Shown piece after piece: positions 27,717-37,468 of a stretch of DNA of 64,000 bases. The stretch covers positions 3,410,001 to 3,474,000 of the forward strand of contig OZ245730.1 of the NCBI GenBank assembly GCA_965227145.1, in the 5' to 3' direction. Position 1 is the first letter of the stretch. The number at the start of each line of letters is the position of its first letter. A model generated the notes under the pieces. That model was not told where the DNA came from, searched no databases, and was given only the letters and a program-made list of their open reading frames with translations. Origin of the DNA: JACKAQ01 sp965227145 (lineage in GTDB: Bacteria > Calditrichota > Calditrichia > RBG-13-44-9 > J075). The position numbers and the translations under genes were made by a program.

Positions 27717-29090
27717 TTGGCAAAAGTGTTACCGATCGATCGCATGGCGAAATTGAGCATAACGGAAAAATTGGGTTACGGTGTTGGCGATATGGGATTC
27801 AATTTGTATTGGACAACCATCGCCTCATTTTTAGCCGCTTTTTATACGGATATTTTTGGTATTTCCGCCGCGGCAGCGGGAACAATGTTGTTCGTAACCA
27901 AAATTGTTGATGCATTTACCGATCCGGCGATGGGCGCCATTGCGGATCGCACCCAATCCCGTTTCGGCAAATTTCGCCCCTATTTGCTATGGGCGGGTTT
28001 ACCGATGGCGGCAAGTGCTGTGTTAACATTTACAACGCCGGATTTGGCGGAAAACGGCAAAATTATTTGGGCATATGCAACGTACACATTGATGATGCTT
28101 TTTTATACGGTATTGAGCACGCCCTATTCTGCACTCTCCGGCGTGATGACCGCGCGAAGCCAGGAGCGAACCACGTTAATCAGCATACGGTTTCTGTTTG
28201 CTTTTACATGCGGCGCATTGGTTAACAAATATACTTTGCCGTTCGTTGATTTTTTCGGCAACGGAAACGATGTCGCCGGTTGGCAATTAACGATGGCAAT
28301 GTATGGATTAGTCGCTGCCGCATTGTTTTTTGTCACGTTCATCACCACAAAAGAACGCATTCTGCCACCGCCCACCCAAAAAACCAATCCGGTTGATGAT
28401 ATAAAAGATCTGCTAAAAAATAAGCCCTGGCTGATTTTATTTGCGCTCGCAATGATTATAATGATGACAATTACCATGCGCGGCGGGTCGGCGTACTATT
28501 ATTTTCTTTATTTTGTTGAACAGCCGGACCTGCTTCCCGATTACCTGTTTTGGCAAATGGTAGCCTATGCAGCCGGTGCTTTACTCGCGCCCGTAATGAC
28601 AAAATATGTCGATAAAATGAAGCTTTTAATGATCTTAATGGGAATCGTCGGCGGTTTATCCATCCTCTTTTTCTTTGTGCCGAAAGATATGATTTGGGCA
28701 ATGTTTACATTGAATATTCTGATCAGTTTGGCGTTAGGCCCAAAATCGCCATTAACCTGGTCCATGTATGCAGACACCGCTGATTATAACGAATGGAAAA
28801 CCGGCAACCGCGCGACCGCGATGACATTTTCTGCCGCAACGTTTTCGCAAAAACTGGGCGGCGCGTTGGGCAGCGCCGGGATGCTTTGGGTGCTGGCGGC
28901 GATCGGGTATGTTGCCAATCAGGCGCAAAGCGGCGCATCCCAAACCGGGATTGTTTGGTTACAAACCGTTATGCCCGGAATTATTGCGTTAATCGCTGTG
29001 GTTGTCGTCAGTTTTTACACACTTACCGAAGAGCAGTTGGTCATCATTCAACAAGATTTAAAAGACCGCGCACAAAGCCAGGGTGAATAA
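27717..29090 (+). CDS. Glycoside-pentoside-hexuronide (GPH) family sugar:cation symporter
   Basis: 457 residues, 12 membrane segments. The opening KLGYGVGDMGFNLYW, KIVDAFTDPAMGAIADRTQSRFGKFRPYLL and the middle TALSGVMTARSQERTTL-like region (PYSALSGVMTARSQERTTLI) are GPH/MelB hallmarks. AAAGGAG at 27704-27710 points to the TTG at 27717 rather than the TTG immediately after it. It overlaps the GH94 gene by 8 bases, so it most likely imports a beta-linked oligosaccharide that the phosphorylase then cleaves. Confidence 0.87.
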   Translation: MAKVLPIDRMAKLSITEKLGYGVGDMGFNLYWTTIASFLAAFYTDIFGISAAAAGTMLFVTKIVDAFTDPAMGAIADRTQSRFGKFRPYLLWAGLPMAASAVLTFTTPDLAENGKIIWAYATYTLMMLFYTVLSTPYSALSGVMTARSQERTTLISIRFLFAFTCGALVNKYTLPFVDFFGNGNDVAGWQLTMAMYGLVAAALFFVTFITTKERILPPPTQKTNPVDDIKDLLKNKPWLILFALAMIIMMTITMRGGSAYYYFLYFVEQPDLLPDYLFWQMVAYAAGALLAPVMTKYVDKMKLLMILMGIVGGLSILFFFVPKDMIWAMFTLNILISLALGPKSPLTWSMYADTADYNEWKTGNRATAMTFSAATFSQKLGGALGSAGMLWVLAAIGYVANQAQSGASQTGIVWLQTVMPGIIALIAVVVVSFYTLTEEQLVIIQQDLKDRAQSQGE

Positions 29091-31533
29091 TTTGGATCGA
29101 AAAAACGAGTTAAAAAAACACGAATCATCAGCTTTGATTTACGCATCTGAAAATGGCAGCCGTGTAAATTTAACCACGCCGGTAGCGATGCCAAAAGCAT
29201 CCGCCTTTTTGTGGAATAAAAAAATGATGATCCAGTTAAACTGTCGCGGTTTTGCTGTTTCCCAATATTTACACAACGATGCCGAAAAATATTCGCATGC
29301 GCCAAACCTCGAAATAAAGACGTTTATGCAACCGGAACAGCCATATTATGCCCATCATCCCGGTCGATTTGTTTACATCAAAGATGAAGAAAACGGAGAA
29401 ATTTTTTCGATACCGTATGAACCTGTTCGGAAAATGCCGGACAGCTTTGTTTTTTCTGCGGGAAAAAGCGATATCAAATGGATGATCCGGCATAAAAATA
29501 TTGAATTAGAATTTGGCTTAAATTTGCCCAAAGAAGATGTTGTTGAGCTGTGGACGATGAACGTTCGCAATTCGGGCGATAAAACCAGAAAATTGAGCAT
29601 CTACCCTTTTTTTACCATTGGGTATATGAGTTGGATGAACCAATCGGCAGAATATTCTCAAAAACTTGGTGGCATTGTTGCCTCATGCGTTACCCCGTAT
29701 CAGAAACTTGCGGATTATCACAAAATAAAAATGCGTTTCGATAAAACATTTTTTTTGCACAGCGAATGGCCAGCTTCATGGGAAACACGACGCGAAGTAT
29801 TTGAGGGCGAAGGTGGATTGAATAACCCTGACGGTGTTTCGCAGCTTCACTTATCAAACGGTATTGCACAATATGAAACGCCGACAGCGGCGTTACAGTA
29901 TCGTGTCGAGTTAAAAAAGAATGCCGAAAAAGCGTATCATTTTATATTCGGTCCTGCAAAAGATGAACCCGGAATTGCATCGCTGAAAAAGAAATATTTG
30001 TCTGAAAAATTATTTTCGGAGCCGGTTAAAATTTACAACAATTATATAAACGATGGAAAAGGGTGCATCACTATCGAAACACCGGATGCACATTTTAACT
30101 TATTTGTAAACAATTGGTTAGCGCGACAAATTTTTTATCACGGAGATGTAAACCGATTAACGACAGATCCGCAAACACGCAATTATTTGCAAGACAATAT
30201 GGGCATGGTTTACATCAAACCAGATGTTTCCCGCTCGGCATTTTTACATGCGCTTAGTCAACAGGAATCCGGCGGCGCAATGCCCGACGGCATCTTGTTG
30301 CACGAAAAAGCGGAGCTAAAATATATCAATCAAATCCCGCATACGGATCACTGCATTTGGCTGCCGGTATGTTTGCAAGCATATCTCGATGAAACCAATG
30401 ACGTGGAGCTTTTGGACGTAATTGTAAAAAGTAAAGCAGATAACACAGAATTAACTGTTTTTGAACGCATTACCATTGCACTCAACTGGCTGCTGAAAAA
30501 TCGTGATGAACGCGGTTTAAATTACATTGCGCAAGGTGATTGGTGCGACCCGATGAACATGGTTGGGCATAAGGGAAAAGGGGTTTCGGGCTGGTTGTCG
30601 ATTGCAACCATTTATGCGCTGAAAATTTGGGCTACGGTGTGCAAACAAAAAAATGAACCGGCATTAGCCACTGAATTTCTGACCCATGCCCAACAATTGG
30701 GCAAGATTGTCAATACTTTTTTGTGGGATGGCAACTGGTTTGCGCGCGGCATTACGGATGACGATGTTGCATTTGGCGTATCCAAAGATGCAGAAGGCAA
30801 AATTTTTCTGAATCCCCAAAGTTGGGCAATTATGGCGGATTGTGTTGATGAGGTGCAAGTTGAAAACATGATTTCAGCTATCGAAACACAACTTGAAACG
30901 CCGTTCGGCGTGGCAATGTTGGCGCCGGCATACACAACAATGCGCGAAGATGTGGGACGTGTAACCCAAAAATTTCCCGGAAGCGCTGAAAATGGTTCTG
31001 TTTACAATCACGCTGCCATTTTCTATATTTTCAGTTTATTTAAAATTGGCAAATCCGATCGCGCATTCAAGTTGCTCCGGCAAATGATTCCCGGAAGTGA
31101 AACGGACGATTATCTGCGGCGGGGGCAGATGCCAATTTATATTCCCAACTATTATCGCGGTGCTTATTATCAATTTCCGGAAACAGCCGGGCGTTCCAGC
31201 CAATTGTTTAATACCGGGACAGTAAGCTGGGTTTATCGCTGTTTGATCGAAGGATTATTTGGAATAAAGGGAACACCTGAGGGTTTGAGTTTTGACCCGC
31301 AACTGCCATCGCATTGGGACTTTGCTAAGGTTACCCGAAAATTTCGCGGCGCAACTTTTGAGATTGATTATCAGCGGTGTGAAAATATTTCCAAAGCACG
31401 AATTACCGTTGACAGTATCGTTTTGGCTGATTCGATATTTCGTGAAATTGAAAAAAATCGCGTTTATTCCGTAAAGATTGAAATGCCGACAACTATCGAT
31501 CAAAACCCACAAAGTCGTAGAGGAAATTCATGA
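29083..31533 (+). CDS. GH94-family glycoside phosphorylase
   Basis: 816 residues, no signal peptide, cytoplasmic. GH94 enzymes (cellobiose, cellodextrin, chitobiose phosphorylases) split beta-glucosides with phosphate to give a sugar 1-phosphate, saving ATP. The N-terminal beta-sandwich (GFAVSQYLHNDAEKY) and the C-terminal (alpha/alpha)6 barrel with QNPxTRNYLQDN-like (DPQTRNYLQDNMG) and the general-acid region GDWCDPMN (Asp about 486) fit. Most characterised members read GDWNDG there, so the substrate may differ. GTG start overlaps the symporter gene. Confidence 0.83.
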   Translation: MNNLDRKNELKKHESSALIYASENGSRVNLTTPVAMPKASAFLWNKKMMIQLNCRGFAVSQYLHNDAEKYSHAPNLEIKTFMQPEQPYYAHHPGRFVYIKDEENGEIFSIPYEPVRKMPDSFVFSAGKSDIKWMIRHKNIELEFGLNLPKEDVVELWTMNVRNSGDKTRKLSIYPFFTIGYMSWMNQSAEYSQKLGGIVASCVTPYQKLADYHKIKMRFDKTFFLHSEWPASWETRREVFEGEGGLNNPDGVSQLHLSNGIAQYETPTAALQYRVELKKNAEKAYHFIFGPAKDEPGIASLKKKYLSEKLFSEPVKIYNNYINDGKGCITIETPDAHFNLFVNNWLARQIFYHGDVNRLTTDPQTRNYLQDNMGMVYIKPDVSRSAFLHALSQQESGGAMPDGILLHEKAELKYINQIPHTDHCIWLPVCLQAYLDETNDVELLDVIVKSKADNTELTVFERITIALNWLLKNRDERGLNYIAQGDWCDPMNMVGHKGKGVSGWLSIATIYALKIWATVCKQKNEPALATEFLTHAQQLGKIVNTFLWDGNWFARGITDDDVAFGVSKDAEGKIFLNPQSWAIMADCVDEVQVENMISAIETQLETPFGVAMLAPAYTTMREDVGRVTQKFPGSAENGSVYNHAAIFYIFSLFKIGKSDRAFKLLRQMIPGSETDDYLRRGQMPIYIPNYYRGAYYQFPETAGRSSQLFNTGTVSWVYRCLIEGLFGIKGTPEGLSFDPQLPSHWDFAKVTRKFRGATFEIDYQRCENISKARITVDSIVLADSIFREIEKNRVYSVKIEMPTTIDQNPQSRRGNS

Positions 31534-31622
31534 ATTTCCTCTACGTCTGCGAAAACATTTTATTGATGATTTTTTTACATAACAAAACCGTTATCTCTCA
31601 AATCAAAACAATGGAGAATCAT

Positions 31623-32405
31623 GTGAAGTATTTATATTTAACGTTATTGTTATCCTCACTTTTTGGATGTAGTAATGCCCAGGTCAACCCGGCGTATCTT
31701 GCGCCATTTGCCCAAAACGCACCAATCATCGATGGTATTGCAGATGAACAGGTTTGGGATTCTGCCGAATGGCGCGCAATGGATAAACACATGCTCGGCG
31801 AAATGCCGACGCCGGAAGATTTTAGCGGTCGGTATAAACTGGTGTGGACAGCACAGAAATTATATCTGCTCGCCGAAATCACCGATGATATTTTGCACGA
31901 TGCTCACCCCGATCCACTGCTAAATTATTGGGACGACGACGCTCTGGAAATTTTTATCGATGAAGACAAAAGCGGTGGCGACCATTTAAATAATTACAAC
32001 GCATTTGCATATCATATCGCATTGGACAATCAGGCGGTGGATAAAGGGCCGATTTCAGAAAAACCAGACGGTACCGAAACAAAGAATCTCCGCACTTATC
32101 CCGATCATATTAAAAGTTGCTGGCAAAGAAGCGCTTCTGCACCATTCAATATTTTCTGGGAAGTTGAGATAACCGTTTTCGGCGATGATTATAAAGATAG
32201 CTATTCGGAAAATGAATCACCCGCGCAACCCGTAATGTTAACGGAAGGAAAAGTGTTGGGATTTATGTTAGCATATTGCGATAGCGACAATAGCACACAA
32301 CGCGAACATTTTTTGGGGGATGTTGTTATTGAACCCGTAAATGGCGATAAAAATCTGGGTTACATTAACGCCAGTGTCTTTGGAGAGCTCAGACTGGTAA
32401 AGTAA
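31623..32405 (+). CDS. CBM9-like domain lipoprotein
   Basis: About 260 residues. Type II signal peptide KYLYLTLLLSSLFGC gives a lipid-modified Cys. The rest is one carbohydrate-binding family 9-like beta-sandwich: IIDGIADEQVWDSAEW, KLYLLAEITDD, YWDDDALEIFIDEDKSGGDH. It probably displays glycan-binding capacity at the outer membrane for the symporter/GH94 pair upstream. GTG 31623 is preceded by GGAG; ATG 31611 would place that GGAG inside the gene. The gene follows GH94 by about 90 bases. Confidence 0.8.
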   Translation: MKYLYLTLLLSSLFGCSNAQVNPAYLAPFAQNAPIIDGIADEQVWDSAEWRAMDKHMLGEMPTPEDFSGRYKLVWTAQKLYLLAEITDDILHDAHPDPLLNYWDDDALEIFIDEDKSGGDHLNNYNAFAYHIALDNQAVDKGPISEKPDGTETKNLRTYPDHIKSCWQRSASAPFNIFWEVEITVFGDDYKDSYSENESPAQPVMLTEGKVLGFMLAYCDSDNSTQREHFLGDVVIEPVNGDKNLGYINASVFGELRLVK

Positions 32406-32437
32406 AACATTTGAAAAATTGAGTTTTCAAATCCATA

Positions 32438-32473
32438 AAAAAAGCCCGCGAAAATAAATTCGCGGGCTTTTCA
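32438..32473. terminator. Bidirectional intrinsic terminator
   Basis: AAAAAAGCCCGCGAA and TTCGCGGGCTTTT pair around a short AT loop. It ends the CBM9 lipoprotein transcript from the left and the multiheme cytochrome operon from the right. Confidence 0.88.
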
Positions 32474-32497
32474 TTTTTACATCTGTTGAACAAAAGA

Positions 32498-33541
32498 TTA
32501 GCGTTCGGTAGATGCCAAAGGTTTGGTCAGCATGTCCAGCTGGGTTCCAAATACATCAACTTTGCCGTTTATGTGCAAATATTTGTTGATGATATTGAAA
32601 TTTGCATCCACGACACCGGCGTGGCAGCCATCACAGGTTTGTGCTGTGATGTGTCCTACCGGCGGTAAACCGTGGCAGGAACCGCAAACCGCTTGTCCGG
32701 CATTACCAACATTCCAATACAACGTCGGGTTATTACCCGCGATTGCATCTTCGGTATATGCCCATGGATACTGGCTTTCATCTTTTTTGAATTCGAATCC
32801 ACCGTGGCAGTAAACGTTTGCGCACGATGATGCATCGCTGTTGTATGCCGTTGCGCTTTGTCCGTCGAAAGTTGCCAAATTGCTGAAGTTCACTTCTGCA
32901 TGCGGCGTATCATCGATGTGGCCAGGTGCGCTATAAGCCGAAGGAACGGTGTGGCAATTCATGCACTGGTTGGCAAAAGTGCTCCAGGTATCTCCCGTAA
33001 GGTGAGCCTGGTGTGCACCAACGGCGTGATCTGTGTTGGCCATGTTGCCATGCAGATCGCTCGGTGGTGCGGCATTTTCGCTGTTGCCGTGACAAAGGTT
33101 ACAGGCTTCCGGTCCGCCTGCCGTTTGGTGACAGGTAAGACAGTTTTTGTCCTGTGCCCCGTTTCCGGCATAATCCGTACCGTGACAACTTTGGCAGGAA
33201 CCGATATCCCAACGCAAATTTTCCGCGATATAATCCGCATGGAAATCGCCGGAATTTGAGTTGGCAAATCCCATCGGGTGTGGATAATGCGAGTGGCAAC
33301 CGGCAGAATAGCAGGATAAACCCGAAGAACCGCCCAAATAATCTGCACCGTGGCAGCTTTGGCAATTTTCTTCGTTTAACGATTTATCGAGCAACGCACT
33401 GCCGTGAAAATCCGCCGAGGCTTGTTCGCTCCAACCTTCCGGGTGTGTGGAAACACTCACGCTATCTTTTTTATCCAGGCAGCCGCTAAAAACGGCCAAG
33501 CCCAGAATCAGTAGTAGTCCAATGTAACGTTTACGCATCAT
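32498..33541 (-). CDS. Nine-heme c-type cytochrome lipoprotein with CxxxxCH motifs
   Basis: 347 residues. Signal peptide LLLILGLAVFSGC has a lipobox, so it is a lipoprotein, probably at the outer membrane. Seven CxxCH and two CxxxxCH sites (CYSAGCH, CANVYCH) are visible. Alternating CxxxxCH/CxxCH is the pattern of the Geobacter-type domain TIGR01904, common in outer-surface cytochromes. Last gene of the leftward operon, 12 bases after the 11-heme gene. Most likely the distal or exposed electron carrier of the conduit. Confidence 0.88.
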   Translation of the reverse strand: MMRKRYIGLLLILGLAVFSGCLDKKDSVSVSTHPEGWSEQASADFHGSALLDKSLNEENCQSCHGADYLGGSSGLSCYSAGCHSHYPHPMGFANSNSGDFHADYIAENLRWDIGSCQSCHGTDYAGNGAQDKNCLTCHQTAGGPEACNLCHGNSENAAPPSDLHGNMANTDHAVGAHQAHLTGDTWSTFANQCMNCHTVPSAYSAPGHIDDTPHAEVNFSNLATFDGQSATAYNSDASSCANVYCHGGFEFKKDESQYPWAYTEDAIAGNNPTLYWNVGNAGQAVCGSCHGLPPVGHITAQTCDGCHAGVVDANFNIINKYLHINGKVDVFGTQLDMLTKPLASTER

Positions 33542-33553
33542 AGTTTCACCTGA

Positions 33554-34435
33554 TTAGTTGCCGTGGCACTGTTGACAAATAATTTGCGCATTCTGATCGT
33601 GGCAGGAAATACATGCACCGAGGTCGTTCCGCGCTTCTATACTGTGTCTGCCACCATCATTCGGGAAATTATTTACCCAACCGATTTTGTGGCTGCGCGG
33701 CAAAACGTTATTGTCACGGTGGCATGCATTACAAAATTCCGGCTCGGAGTGGCAAACGGCGCAATCTTTTGCGTTCATTTGTGCTTCCAGTGCGTGGGTA
33801 AATTCGTAGTTCAGCGGGTGAGTGAAACGTGCCAGATTTTCGCCTTCGTGACAATCCTGACAGTATTGCTCAGTGTGGCAAACCATACAGCTCATATCTG
33901 CCGACATTTCTTCGGCAGACATCCGCGCCTGATCGCCATGATTGTTTACGAAATTGATGGTGTGGCTCATCGGTTTCAGGTTTTCCAGTGGTGTATGGCA
34001 AGTTGCACATTCCACGGAAACCACCTGCTGTTCGTGACAGTTCATACATTCCGCCATTGTGGGCAGGATATATGGAAATGCCTCTTCTTTTTGTGTTACA
34101 GCGCTATGGCAGGATTCGCAATTATTTCCGGCAGCGATATGTTGCTCGTGAGAGAATTTTTCGCTGTAGGATTCAATTGAATATACCAGATCAAAATTGC
34201 CGACTTCCTCTGCTTCGTGACAGTCCAGACAGATTGTCTTTGCCGGCAAGAGGTTATCCAGACCGGTTTTGCTGCTTTCTGCAGGGGAGTGGCAATCAGC
34301 ACATTCAATTTCTTCTTCGATCACGTGTTTCTTGTGCGAAAAAACGAACTTCTGATCGTCATAATCCTGTGCGATGATGGCAATCGTCACTCCTGCCAAT
34401 AGGCTCCATAGTAATAGTATATTGAACCGCTTCAT
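33554..34435 (-). CDS. Eleven-heme periplasmic c-type cytochrome
   Basis: 293 residues with 11 CxxCH motifs, one heme per about 25 residues, and many extra His (FSHKKH, FSHEQH, SHTINF) that can be distal ligands. Resembles the cytochrome c3/c7 multidomain group. The N-terminal signal (MKRFNILLLWSLLAGVTIAIIAQ) has no lipobox, so the protein is expected to be soluble in the periplasm or attached to the barrel encoded just upstream. Likely the periplasmic wire of the conduit. Gap to the porin gene is 47 bases. Confidence 0.9.
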   Translation of the reverse strand: MKRFNILLLWSLLAGVTIAIIAQDYDDQKFVFSHKKHVIEEEIECADCHSPAESSKTGLDNLLPAKTICLDCHEAEEVGNFDLVYSIESYSEKFSHEQHIAAGNNCESCHSAVTQKEEAFPYILPTMAECMNCHEQQVVSVECATCHTPLENLKPMSHTINFVNNHGDQARMSAEEMSADMSCMVCHTEQYCQDCHEGENLARFTHPLNYEFTHALEAQMNAKDCAVCHSEPEFCNACHRDNNVLPRSHKIGWVNNFPNDGGRHSIEARNDLGACISCHDQNAQIICQQCHGN

Positions 34436-34482
34436 TGCTGCGCACTCGTTATGGTTTCTAATTGTTTTGGCTTAATGTTTCG

Positions 34483-35661
34483 TTAGCGACGAAACCAGTA
34501 TAACATGCGGAACAGCCCGCGAACATCGTTATCGTAAAAAGAATTGCTGCTCTGCTGAACATCGGCCATTAATGATAAAAATTCCCATGGGCGAAAATCT
34601 ACGCCGCCGGAAAAGGCAATGGCGTCTTCGCTAATTTCAACAAGATGCCGTTGGTAGTTATTGTAACTGCCGTATAATTTCAGGGTCAGGTTTGACAAAA
34701 CCGGGTAGCGGACATCGCCGTAAACGCCGGTATTATCTCCTGCATATCCACCCTGAAACACCAGCCCGATCAATCCCCAGCGATTTCCGGCATTAAGGAT
34801 CACCTGGCTGGCCTGATCATATTCATAATCGGTGAACAAATATTGTGCGCCGATCTGAATGGGATCGAGGTCGTAGGTGACAGCTCCACGATACTGCTGA
34901 TACTCCCGGGAACTGCTGAAAATCCGGAAATACGAATCTTCCCAAACGCGCGGGCGCTGGAAATCATACTCACCGGTGAACGACCACTTACTAATGTAGT
35001 AATTCAGCCGGTAACGCATTCCCTGCAGTTTTTCGGTTTCCATGTTGTGATCGATCTGAACCTGGTAGAACAAATCTTTCCGGACTTCGCCGTGAAGCGC
35101 TGCACCGGCCAGATGCCAAATGTTCAGGCTGTTTCGCTGGCGTTGAAAATAACTGAGATCGACGGCTAATTTCCGCGAAAAACGATATGCCAGAAATCCA
35201 CCGACAGCCGAACTATCTGTTGATACCAGACGCAGTTCCCGGTCGAAAGGTGTTTCGACACCCAGAAAAGCACCTATTTTCAGATTTTTCAGCGGACTTG
35301 CCGAAACCAGCGCGCCATCCATTGTTCCGTTAATCACACCTTTGTAAACAAACTGGCGACCGAGGCGAACTTGAACAACATTTTTGGCATCTTTCCAATC
35401 TGCGTATAGGTTGTAGAGCCGTTCGTTCCAGGACGCGTTCCCTTGTTTAGCTACCCGCAAATACGTATTTAACGCAAATTGCGGGTAACTGTTTGAGAAC
35501 ATTTTTAATCGCAGAGCCTGGTAAAAATCACCTTGCTGAACGGCATCCGGCCGTTCAAACGAATAGACAGACGTTTGAAACGAGCCGGATACTCTAACTT
35601 GCCCCATTGCAGACATGCTGAACGCTATTATTAGCCAGTAAATCAGGTTTCGCGATTTCAT
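34483..35661 (-). CDS. Outer-membrane beta-barrel, candidate porin of a porin-cytochrome conduit
   Basis: 392 residues. Signal peptide MKSRNLIYWLIIAFSMSAMG, then a chain of amphipathic strands (LRLKMFSNSYPQFALNTYLR, VQVRLGRQFVYKG, AVDLSYFQRQR, WSFTGEYDFQRP) ending in FRMLYWFRR. About 16-20 strands are plausible. No heme motifs. It lies between a 9-heme lipoprotein gene and an 11-heme gene, the order seen in Geobacter porin-cytochrome loci, where the barrel holds cytochromes across the outer membrane. No MtrB sequence similarity is claimed. Confidence 0.82.
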   Translation of the reverse strand: MKSRNLIYWLIIAFSMSAMGQVRVSGSFQTSVYSFERPDAVQQGDFYQALRLKMFSNSYPQFALNTYLRVAKQGNASWNERLYNLYADWKDAKNVVQVRLGRQFVYKGVINGTMDGALVSASPLKNLKIGAFLGVETPFDRELRLVSTDSSAVGGFLAYRFSRKLAVDLSYFQRQRNSLNIWHLAGAALHGEVRKDLFYQVQIDHNMETEKLQGMRYRLNYYISKWSFTGEYDFQRPRVWEDSYFRIFSSSREYQQYRGAVTYDLDPIQIGAQYLFTDYEYDQASQVILNAGNRWGLIGLVFQGGYAGDNTGVYGDVRYPVLSNLTLKLYGSYNNYQRHLVEISEDAIAFSGGVDFRPWEFLSLMADVQQSSNSFYDNDVRGLFRMLYWFRR

Positions 35662-35713
35662 TTTTGCACTCTGCTTCGATTTAACTTCGGTTTAGCGTAA
35701 TATAATTTCGCCA

Positions 35714-37453
35714 TTAGAATTTAGATACTGCTTTGTGTTCACCTTTTTTAAGGATTACAGCATTCGGTACCGGTGCACCCGTTAAGTATTGATAGCTTTG
35801 CTGCAGAATTTGAATGGCATAATCCGGGTTGTGCACACCAAGGCTCTTGTCTTCTTCAACAAATAGCATGTTGTAACCTGCTCCTCGTTGCACAAAGTTA
35901 GAGATTGTTGTGTCGCCAAGCGCACCTTCAAAACCGTTACCGGTTGTGTCCAAGCCGGTTGCAATCAAAGCACCTTCAATCAAATGGATCAGACCGGTAA
36001 CTTCGCTTTGGATACCTTCAATTGAGCCGTCACCGTCAAAGTCTTCCAATGCGCGAATATCGTCGAAGTCTGCGATTGCGCCGTGGCAACCAACGCAAGC
36101 ATCAACTTTCGGCAGGAAGGTGTGACCGGTATAAGCTGCACCGCCAGGACCTTGACCAAATTCTTTGGTGGAGAGGTGACAGGTTTTACAACTGTTTTCC
36201 ACGTTCAAGTGGGAAGGATCAGCCCATTCGAAACTGGGATCAGCTACTGCATGATAAGCACTTGCACCCTGCATCATGTCTGCTTGCGGGTTGGCATGTG
36301 GACCAAAGCGTCCGTAACCTTGAACAACTTGAGCATCCGGGCCGCGACGTGCGTGGTGGCAATGCATACAAAGTTTACCAACACCGCCTTCAGTAATAAT
36401 CGGGGAATCACCATTTGCGGTAACCAACGGAACGTCAGCAACCGTCCGCAATTGACCGGGATTATCGGTATTGTGCGGATCGTGGCAGGTAACGCAGTTA
36501 ATCGGTTCCCACGGTGCAACGCTGGTGTCCGGACGTGCAGCTACGGCACCGCTGCCATAGAAACTGCTTAGGTCGCCAGAAAGGCGATAAGCTGCTGCAA
36601 CACCTTCGTGGCAACCAGAGCATGATGCACTTGAATGTGCAGTGACATCAAGATTATGCGGCGATTCCAACCATTCAGAATAGAACGGGTGGTGGGTACC
36701 GTCATGGCATCCGCTGCAATTATTTACGTTAAAGGAAACCGTAACTTTTGTCGGATCCGGTGTGCCGCCAGCAAGGTGATCCGATGCTGCACCGTGGCAG
36801 TTTTCGCACTGCACGTTTACAAATTTTTCGATGGCTGCTTCGTCATAACCGCTGTTACCGGTTAACGGAGACGGCTCATAACCAACTGCGTGGCACGGGA
36901 AGCAGAAGCTTTGCGGATGACCACTTTCCATCAGGGTTTGCCATGCGTGTGCGTGACCGGTTTCTGCCCAGTCCGAATGCTGGCTTGAGTGGCAATTTAT
37001 ACAGGATACATCGCCAAGGAAAAACGGGGTGACGGTAGGAATATACATTGCCACACCAACCTGGCGGGTACCGATACCAATATTGGTTCCGTCAGTTGCG
37101 TGCACAGAAACAATATATACACCGGGTTCATCCGGTGCTGTCCATTCAACTGTATCACCTTCGGCAGCATGAAATTCACCGCCACTGGCGAACCATTTAA
37201 ATGTTAAAGCTCCTGCCCCGGCTTGAAGTGTTGTGTTTGCGGTAAACTGAATGGTTGCCCCTTCAGTTACTGAATCAGCTAAAGCGTAAATCGAATCTAC
37301 ACTTATAATGTTAACTGTTACAGTATCGCGAACAATTGTTTCAACGGTTTTAATGATTTCTTTCTCATTTTCGCAACCGCTGAACCATGCAACACCGAGG
37401 ATTAGCGCAGGCGATAGCACTGATACGATAAAATGTCGAATACGCTTACTCAC
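35714..37453 (-). CDS. Nine-heme cytochrome lipoprotein with N-terminal Ig/PKD-like domain
   Basis: 579 residues. Signal with lipobox (GVAWFSGC), then a coil, then an Ig/PKD-like beta-sandwich (about 50-145: ATIQFTANTTLQAGAG, FKWFASGGEF, YIVSVHATDGTN). Nine CxxCH motifs lie between about 150 and 480 (CINCH, CFPCH, CENCH, CSGCH twice, CVTCH, CMHCH, CKTCH, CVGCH). CxxCHDPHN resembles c554/hydroxylamine-oxidoreductase-like folds. The C-terminal 90 residues are heme-free. Probably outer-membrane anchored. The Ig domain may position it at the surface. Confidence 0.88.
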   Translation of the reverse strand: MSKRIRHFIVSVLSPALILGVAWFSGCENEKEIIKTVETIVRDTVTVNIISVDSIYALADSVTEGATIQFTANTTLQAGAGALTFKWFASGGEFHAAEGDTVEWTAPDEPGVYIVSVHATDGTNIGIGTRQVGVAMYIPTVTPFFLGDVSCINCHSSQHSDWAETGHAHAWQTLMESGHPQSFCFPCHAVGYEPSPLTGNSGYDEAAIEKFVNVQCENCHGAASDHLAGGTPDPTKVTVSFNVNNCSGCHDGTHHPFYSEWLESPHNLDVTAHSSASCSGCHEGVAAAYRLSGDLSSFYGSGAVAARPDTSVAPWEPINCVTCHDPHNTDNPGQLRTVADVPLVTANGDSPIITEGGVGKLCMHCHHARRGPDAQVVQGYGRFGPHANPQADMMQGASAYHAVADPSFEWADPSHLNVENSCKTCHLSTKEFGQGPGGAAYTGHTFLPKVDACVGCHGAIADFDDIRALEDFDGDGSIEGIQSEVTGLIHLIEGALIATGLDTTGNGFEGALGDTTISNFVQRGAGYNMLFVEEDKSLGVHNPDYAIQILQQSYQYLTGAPVPNAVILKKGEHKAVSKF

Positions 37454-37468
37454 GGTACGTCCTCCTAA

